A stretch of 18,593 nucleotides of DNA from Streptomyces albidoflavus (GTDB lineage: Bacteria > Actinomycetota > Actinomycetes > Streptomycetales > Streptomycetaceae). The translations under genes were made by a program, and so were the position numbers. Positions within the stretch are counted from its first letter, which is position 1; each line of letters begins with the position of its first letter. Of the stretch, positions 14,920 through 18,593 are shown in pieces. Where the stretch lies: contig NZ_JOII01000058.1 in assembly GCF_000719955.1 (NCBI RefSeq), positions 1 through 18,593 of the forward strand, in the 5' to 3' direction. The notes beneath the pieces are model-generated. The model ran no database searches, was not told where the DNA came from, and worked only from the letters and a program-made list of their open reading frames with translations.

Positions 14920-15924
14920 TCAGTACCGGTACTGCTGCCCGCCGTGGTCCGGCGCGCCCTGCCCCTGCGCCGGAGGCTGCTCCTGCGACTGCCCGCCGTA
15001 CCCCTGCCCCTGGCCCTGTCCCTGGCCCTGACTCTGTCCCTGCCACTGGTCGTAGCCCTGCTGCGGGACGTAGGTGCCGTCCGGCTGCTGCTGCGGCGGG
15101 AGGCCCGAGGCGTCGTAGGTGCCGTATCCGGCGTCGTAGCCGCTCTCCCCCTCGCGCTGCTGGGGGACCCAGACGCCGCCGGGCGGGGTGTCGGTGTAGC
15201 CGGTCTGGCTGTACGTCTCCTGCGGGTAGCCGTAGGCGTCCTGGGCCTGCTGGCCGTTCCAGTCGCCGTAGCCGCTCTGGGCGCCCTGGTCGTATCCGGC
15301 GGTGGCGGCGTACGGGTCGGCGTGGCCGGTGTACTGGCCCTGGCCGGTGTCGTAGCCGTACCCCTGGGAGGCGTAGTCGTAGTCGTACCCGGACTGGGCG
15401 GCGGCGTACGGGTCCTGCGGGGCGTATCCCGACTCCTGGGCGGCGTACGGGGTTTCGTAGCCGGCGGGGTCGGTGGCCGGCTTGGCGGGGCCGTCGTCGT
15501 AGACGCCGTACTGGCCGGTGTCGTCGGGCATCGGCTCGACCGTCGCGTAGGCCGGCGGGGCCTCGGGGGCCTCCGGCAGGTCCGGGGTCTCCTCCTGGAG
15601 GCCGGAGACCTCCAGGGTCGGGTCCTGCTCCGTCGCCCCCTGGGTGCGGCGGCGGCGCGAGGCGCCGGGCCGGCCGCCGACCGCCCAGCCGGTGGAGAAG
15701 CCCCGGCGGAAGGAGAGCGTCACAAAGGTCTGCCCGACCGCGAAGGCGATGGCGCCCAGCGCGATCACGATCACGAGCGAGGTCAGCACGCCGAGGACGA
15801 CGCAGGAGAAACCGGCGAAGGCCAGCAGCCGCCAGCGCAGCCGCGCCTTGTACTGGAGCAGTACCTCACCGAGGAGCCACAGCGCCACTATCCCGAACGC
15901 GATGTAGAGGACCGTCCAGCCCAT
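14920..15924 (-). CDS. Membrane protein with long Tyr/Gly/Gln-rich disordered tail
   Basis: No enzymatic family recognised. Of 334 residues, the first 70 are strongly hydrophobic and probably cross the membrane two or three times (about 4-23 and 33-70). Next comes a basic patch (RRGFSTGWAVGGRPGASRRRR) and a short acidic/Pro-rich linker (about 98-135). The last 200 residues are low complexity with repeated Tyr-containing units such as SGYAPQDPYAA, YDYDYASQGYGYD and YVPQQGYDQWQ, ending in a run of QG dipeptides. The composition is like prion-like or scaffold tails. ATG at 15924 has GGGAGAGGGG 5 nt upstream. It lies 42 nt after metF on the same strand and may be co-transcribed with it. The coding call rests on the good ribosome binding site and the ordered N-terminus; the function is unknown. 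Confidence 0.82.
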   Translation of the reverse strand: MGWTVLYIAFGIVALWLLGEVLLQYKARLRWRLLAFAGFSCVVLGVLTSLVIVIALGAIAFAVGQTFVTLSFRRGFSTGWAVGGRPGASRRRRTQGATEQDPTLEVSGLQEETPDLPEAPEAPPAYATVEPMPDDTGQYGVYDDGPAKPATDPAGYETPYAAQESGYAPQDPYAAAQSGYDYDYASQGYGYDTGQGQYTGHADPYAATAGYDQGAQSGYGDWNGQQAQDAYGYPQETYSQTGYTDTPPGGVWVPQQREGESGYDAGYGTYDASGLPPQQQPDGTYVPQQGYDQWQGQSQGQGQGQGQGYGGQSQEQPPAQGQGAPDHGGQQYRY

Positions 15925-15966
15925 GTACGCCCCTCTCCCGCGGTCGCCCTCACCGGCGGCCGCGGA

Positions 15967-16887
15967 TCAGCCCTTGTCGTCGTGCAGGCCCAGATTCTCG
16001 TGGATCTCCAGTGTCGCCGTGGAGTTGTTCAGGGTGATGAAGTGGAGTCCGGGCACACCTTCGGCCAGCAGCCTCGCACAGAACTCCGTGGCGAACTCGA
16101 TCCCCATGGAGCGTACCGCCGCCGGGTCGTCGGCCGACGCACGCATGCGCTCCTCCAGCTTCCGGGGGAAGACCGCGTTGCTCAGCTGGGCGAACCGCTC
16201 GATCTGGCGGAGGCTGGTGACGGGCATGATCTCCGGGATGATCGGAGTCGCGCAACCGGCCGCGGTCACCCTGTCCCGCAGGCGCAGATAATCCTCCGGA
16301 TCGAAGAACATCTGGGTGATGGCGTAGTCGGCACCGGCACGGCACTTGTCGACGAAGTGCCGGATGTCCGTGTCCCAGTCCGCGGACCTGGGGTGCCGCT
16401 CGGGGAAGGCGGCGACGCCCACGCAGAAGTCGCCGGACTCCTTGATGAGCCGGACCAGCTCGGCGGCGTAGGTCACGCCCTCGGGGTGGCGCACCCACTC
16501 CCCCATCGGGTCGCCGGGCGGGTCGCCCCGGACCGCCAGCATGTTGCGGATACCGGCGTCCGCGTACTGGCCGATGATGTTGCGCAGCTCGGCGACCGAC
16601 TGGTTCACGGCGGTGAGGTGGGCGACCGGGGTGAGCGTGGTGTCGTCGGCGATCTGCCGGGTGGCACGGACGGTGCCCGAACGGGTCGAGCCGCCCGCCC
16701 CGTACGTCACCGAGACGAAACTCGGCGCGACCGCCTCCACCCGGCGCAGGGCGTCCCACAGATTGCGCTCGCCCTTCGGGGTCTTCGGCGCCCAGAACTC
16801 GAAGGAGTACGAGGTCTTGCCGGAGGCGAGCAGATCACGCACGGTCGCGGCGTGGTCAGTCCTGGTGGAAGCGGTACCTAGGGCCAT
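15967..16887 (-). CDS. metF: Methylenetetrahydrofolate reductase [NAD(P)H]
   Basis: FAD enzyme that reduces 5,10-methylene-THF to 5-methyl-THF, the methyl donor for methionine synthesis; cytoplasmic TIM barrel. The 306 residues contain [10 protein letters not shown] (27-36, with the conserved Glu), [11 protein letters not shown] (59-69), [21 protein letters not shown] and [10 protein letters not shown], in the order and at the length expected for MetF. ATG at 16887 has no Shine-Dalgarno, and a TAACCT box ends 6 nt upstream, suggesting a leaderless transcript. The 115-nt gap to thiE also holds a cluster of DnaA-box-like sites. No cobalamin or SAM riboswitch is visible. Confidence 0.97.
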   Translation of the reverse strand: MALGTASTRTDHAATVRDLLASGKTSYSFEFWAPKTPKGERNLWDALRRVEAVAPSFVSVTYGAGGSTRSGTVRATRQIADDTTLTPVAHLTAVNQSVAELRNIIGQYADAGIRNMLAVRGDPPGDPMGEWVRHPEGVTYAAELVRLIKESGDFCVGVAAFPERHPRSADWDTDIRHFVDKCRAGADYAITQMFFDPEDYLRLRDRVTAAGCATPIIPEIMPVTSLRQIERFAQLSNAVFPRKLEERMRASADDPAAVRSMGIEFATEFCARLLAEGVPGLHFITLNNSTATLEIHENLGLHDDKG

Positions 16888-16893
16888 ACGGGC

Positions 16894-16899
16894 AGGTTA
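16894..16899 (-). promoter_or_regulatory. Candidate -10 box for leaderless metF mRNA
   Basis: TAACCT on the minus strand (16899-16894) is separated from the metF ATG by 6 nt, with no ribosome binding site between. The -35 is unclear. Confidence 0.42.
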
Positions 16900-16957
16900 A
16901 CCAGGGCGAGGGGGCGAGCGGGCCGAAGCTGGTCGATTCGCCCGCTTCAACCGATTC

Positions 16958-16986
16958 TTGTCCACACCTTGGACAGGCGTGGACAC
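16958..16986. promoter_or_regulatory. Cluster of three DnaA-box-like sequences upstream of metF
   Basis: TTGTCCACA at 16958-16966 (plus strand) is the preferred Streptomyces DnaA box. Two related sites follow in the opposite direction: CTGTCCAAG (16976-16968) and GTGTCCACG (16986-16978, 7 of 9 matches). The two inverted sites are 10 bp apart, one helical turn. The cluster begins 71 nt upstream of the metF start. It could bind DnaA or another regulator recognising GTGGACA. Confidence 0.5.
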
Positions 16987-17002
16987 CCCGGACGGGACCG
17001 GC

Positions 17003-17650
17003 TCAGAGGGCGCGCAGACGGCGGGCGAAGCCGGCCGCCGCGGCCTTCGGGTCGTCGGCCTCGGTCAGCGCCCGGACCACGACGACCCGGCGGGCGCCCG
17101 CCTCGGTCACCTCGTCGAGGTTGGCCGCGTCGATGCCGCCGATGGCGAACCAGGGGCGGTCGGTGGTGAGGGTCGCGGCGTAGCGGACCAGGTCCAGGCC
17201 GGGGGCGTGGCGGCCCGGCTTCGTGGGGGTGGGCCAGCAGGGGCCGGTGCAGAAGTAGTCGACGCCGGGCTGGGCGGCCGCGGCGGCCGCCTCGGCCTCG
17301 CTGTGCGTGGAGCGGCCCACCAGCGGGGCGCCACCGATCACCGCGCGGGCCGCGGGGACCGGCAGGTCGCCCTGACCCAGGTGGAGGACGTCGGCCTTGG
17401 CGGCGTGGGCCACGTCGGCGCGGTCGTTGACGGCCAGCAGCCTGCCGTGGCGGCGGCAGGCGTCGGCGAAGAGCTCCAGCAGCTCCAGCTCCTCGGCGGC
17501 CTCCAGCGACTTGTCGCGGAGCTGGACGATGTCGACGCCGCCGGCCAGCACGGCGTCCAGGAACTCCGGGAGGTCGCCCTGGCGCTTGCGGGCGTCCACA
17601 CAGAGGTAGAGGCGGGCGTCGGCGAGGCGGGCGCGGGCGGTGTCGGACAT
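17003..17650 (-). CDS. thiE: Thiamine phosphate synthase
   Basis: Joins the HMP pyrimidine diphosphate and thiazole phosphate carboxylate moieties into thiamine phosphate; cytoplasmic TIM barrel. The 215 residues carry VQLRDK (42-47), VNDR (74-77), LHLGQGDLP (89-97), GRSTHS (112-117), [12 protein letters not shown] (135-146) and AIGGI (169-173), all expected ThiE motifs at normal length. The more usual G-V-F before PT is replaced by P-C-W, a mild variation. ATG at 17650 has AGGGGGGA 5 nt upstream. The other thi genes are not in the window. No TPP riboswitch elements are visible in the 124-nt gap upstream. Confidence 0.96.
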   Translation of the reverse strand: MSDTARARLADARLYLCVDARKRQGDLPEFLDAVLAGGVDIVQLRDKSLEAAEELELLELFADACRRHGRLLAVNDRADVAHAAKADVLHLGQGDLPVPAARAVIGGAPLVGRSTHSEAEAAAAAAQPGVDYFCTGPCWPTPTKPGRHAPGLDLVRYAATLTTDRPWFAIGGIDAANLDEVTEAGARRVVVVRALTEADDPKAAAAGFARRLRAL

Positions 17651-17672
17651 GGGGTCCCCCCTGACAGCGGTG

Positions 17673-17701
17673 TGCGGGCCGCGTTCACGACGCGGCCCGC
17701 A
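17673..17701 (-). terminator. Hairpin between the Rv2175c-family gene and thiE
   Basis: Perfect 12-bp stem (17673-17684 with 17690-17701) and a 5-nt loop. It is 73 nt past the stop of the Rv2175c-family gene and about 13 nt upstream of the thiE ribosome binding site. It probably ends the upstream transcript, or attenuates read-through into thiE. GC-rich CCCGGG repeats at 17714-17731 may add a second stem. Confidence 0.6.
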
Positions 17702-17774
17702 TCCGGATGGGCTCCCGGGCCGGCGCCCGGGTGCGAGCGGGGCCCGGGTGGGCCGTGCTCGCCGTGTGGCTGGG

Positions 17775-18140
17775 TCAGACGGCGAGCGCCTGGGCGCGGC
17801 GCTTCACCTCTGTCCCGCGATTCTCGTTCAGTGCCTGGGCCGGGGTGCCCGGCAGGGTCTCGTCGGGCGTGAACAGCCACTCCAGCATCTCGTCGTCGGC
17901 GAAGCCGTCGTCCCTGAGGACGGTCAGCAGGCCGCTGAGGCCCTTGACCATCTTGTCGCCGTCGATGAAGGCGGCGGGAACCATCAGTACGCGGTTCTCG
18001 CCCCGGCGGACGGCCAGGAGCTGGCCGTCCTTCACCAGCTGGCGGACCCGGGTCACCTCTACGTCGAGCTGTTCGGCGATGTCGGGGAGGGTGAGCCACT
18101 CGGGGACGAGAGCATCGATCTTTGCGTCAATCTCGGTCAC
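17775..18140 (-). CDS. Rv2175c-family DNA-binding protein
   Basis: Small winged-helix-type DNA-binding protein. The 121 residues have a helix-turn-helix at about 17-40 ([20 protein letters not shown]), a wing-like basic strand ([20 protein letters not shown]) and an alpha-helical C-terminus ([24 protein letters not shown]). This matches the actinobacterial family of M. tuberculosis Rv2175c, a DNA-binding substrate of the Ser/Thr kinase PknL. The GTG at 18140 is taken because the family domain begins there; the ribosome binding site is weak. An 8-bp hairpin (18158-18175) lies 17 nt upstream. Target genes are unknown. It is followed by a terminator-like hairpin, so it is likely monocistronic. 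Confidence 0.9.
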   Translation of the reverse strand: MTEIDAKIDALVPEWLTLPDIAEQLDVEVTRVRQLVKDGQLLAVRRGENRVLMVPAAFIDGDKMVKGLSGLLTVLRDDGFADDEMLEWLFTPDETLPGTPAQALNENRGTEVKRRAQALAV

Positions 18141-18290
18141 GTACCCAAGAGTGCCATGGCGGCGCGAGCGCCGCCGGTTCGGTAGGGGGTGCGCTTGTTT
18201 GCCTGGGGGCCCCTGTTGTGCCTTCGGGGGCTGTTGGGGGTGGCCCCGGCTGGGCCCTTTTACTGGGCTTCGCCCCGGTGTGCGGGCGCT
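18141..18290. other. Upstream region of the Rv2175c-family gene
   Basis: No gene and no convincing promoter hexamers. It contains the hairpin GGCGGCGC-GA-GCGCCGCC (18158-18175) and a 5-bp stem followed by TTTT at 18242-18261, too weak to call a terminator. It is the left third of a gene-free stretch that runs to the window end. Confidence 0.5.
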
Positions 18291-18337
18291 TTGTCCGTGG
18301 CGGTCATTGACTGGCCTCGATCGCCGGCCGGGGTGTG
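18291..18337 (+). repeat. Intergenic repeat, copy 1
   Basis: A 47-nt unit matching copy 2 at 40 of 47 positions. The core GGCCTCGATCGCCGGCCGG resembles a short motif (GGCCTCAA.CGCCGG.CGGG) that I recall as very frequent between Streptomyces genes. Confidence 0.65.
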
Positions 18338-18366
18338 GCTGCGCCGCGCTCAGGGGTGCCCGGTTG

Positions 18367-18413
18367 TTGCCCGTGCCGGTCACGGACTGGCCTCAAGCGC
18401 CGGCCGGGCTGTG
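18367..18413 (+). repeat. Intergenic repeat, copy 2
   Basis: Second copy, offset by 76 nt from copy 1, with seven mismatches. Its core GCCTCAAGCGCCGGCCGGGC is the closer match to the motif I recall from Streptomyces. A small hairpin (18419-18436, CGCGGG / CCCGCG) follows. Confidence 0.68.
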
Positions 18414-18485
18414 AGGGTCGCGGGTCGTTCCCCGCGTGTGCCGGGCGGGGCCGCACCGGGGTACCTCCTCACAAACTGCATGGTG

Positions 18486-18593
18486 CGGGGTCAGTCGCTT
18501 CAAGGCGGCCGTGTGTGCAGTTTGCTGCGGGGGCACCCCGGGGTGCCCCCGCAGCAAACTGCACACACGGCCGCCATACTCCAATTGACCCCG
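18486..18593. repeat. Large dyad with a 72-bp perfect palindrome
   Basis: Bases 18504-18539 and 18540-18575 are exact reverse complements, 36 bp per arm with no spacer. The left arm begins GGCGGCCGTGTGTGCAG. Outside it, a 10-nt zone on each side is mostly unpaired. Then CGGGGTCA (18486-18493) pairs with TGACCCCG (18586-18593) about the same centre. The symmetry reaches the final base, so the element may extend beyond the window. It contains no gene. Possible roles: terminator, protein-binding or cruciform site, or paired ends of a mobile element. A plain fold-back assembly artefact is less likely because the flanks have diverged. Confidence 0.85.

Noticed and set aside
14905..16881. Very long plus-strand open frame (658 codons) antisense to the Tyr/Gly/Gln-rich protein and metF
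   Set aside because: metF on the minus strand is certain by motifs; the plus-strand product is low complexity, Gly/Val/Arg-rich and matches no family. Long antisense frames are common in high-GC DNA.
17651..17774. TPP riboswitch ahead of thiE
   Set aside because: The conserved CUGAGA and ACCUGAUC-type elements are absent; only GC-rich hairpins are present.
18242..18261. Rho-independent terminator with TTTT
   Set aside because: Only a 5-bp stem, and no plus-strand gene precedes it in the window.
18393..18584. 63-codon minus-strand frame through the large palindrome
   Set aside because: It is created by the palindrome, has no clear ribosome binding site and no recognisable features.
18486..18593. 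Chromosome telomere or contig-end fold-back
   Set aside because: Only one long palindrome is seen, not the series typical of Streptomyces telomeres, and housekeeping genes lie nearby. A simple fold-back would be perfect throughout, but the 10-nt zones on each side differ.

Overview
The window is high-GC actinobacterial chromosome and almost certainly comes from a Streptomyces. The evidence is extreme G/C at third codon positions, GTG starts, 'TANNNT' -10 boxes placed 6-7 nt before ATG codons that lack a Shine-Dalgarno, one perfect Streptomyces-type DnaA box, copies of an intergenic repeat I recognise from Streptomyces, and a gene order (ftsL, rsmH, ... metF, thiE) that matches the flank of the Streptomyces division and cell-wall (dcw) cluster. 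I found no rRNA, tRNA, CRISPR array, transposase or prophage gene.

Layout. (1) 1-1538, minus strand: the first two dcw genes, rsmH and the start of ftsL (cut by the window edge), translationally coupled and probably driven from a promoter near 1749-1776. (2) 1916-7456, plus strand: a small beta-carbonic anhydrase, then a tightly coupled MoxR ATPase / DUF58 / membrane transglutaminase operon ending in two strong hairpins. (3) 7648-9117, minus strand: a small DUF3040 membrane protein, probably the divisome protein SepX, and a SmtA-like methyltransferase. (4) 9420-13139, plus strand: a 42-bp palindromic operator followed by an ABC-type ATPase whose catalytic motifs are nearly all degenerate, a YhgE/Pip-family membrane protein with a long extracytoplasmic coiled domain, and a TetR regulator that probably binds the palindrome. 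(5) 13378-14877: an orphan CrtI-like FAD oxidoreductase, apparently read from a leaderless mRNA. (6) 14920-18140, minus strand: a membrane protein with a Tyr/Gly/Gln-rich disordered tail, metF, thiE and an Rv2175c-family DNA-binding protein. (7) 18141-18593: no gene; a two-copy repeat and a 72-bp perfect palindrome inside a larger dyad that runs to the last base.

How it fits together. The left half joins septal peptidoglycan synthesis (ftsL, rsmH), a putative envelope-maturation operon and a probable septum membrane protein (sepX). The ATPase/YhgE/TetR cassette looks like a self-regulated membrane system and is the best candidate here for undescribed biology, because a five-motif-degenerate ABC ATPase has been kept as an intact, coupled gene. 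The right half is one-carbon and thiamine housekeeping, with a cluster of DnaA-box-like sites in front of metF.
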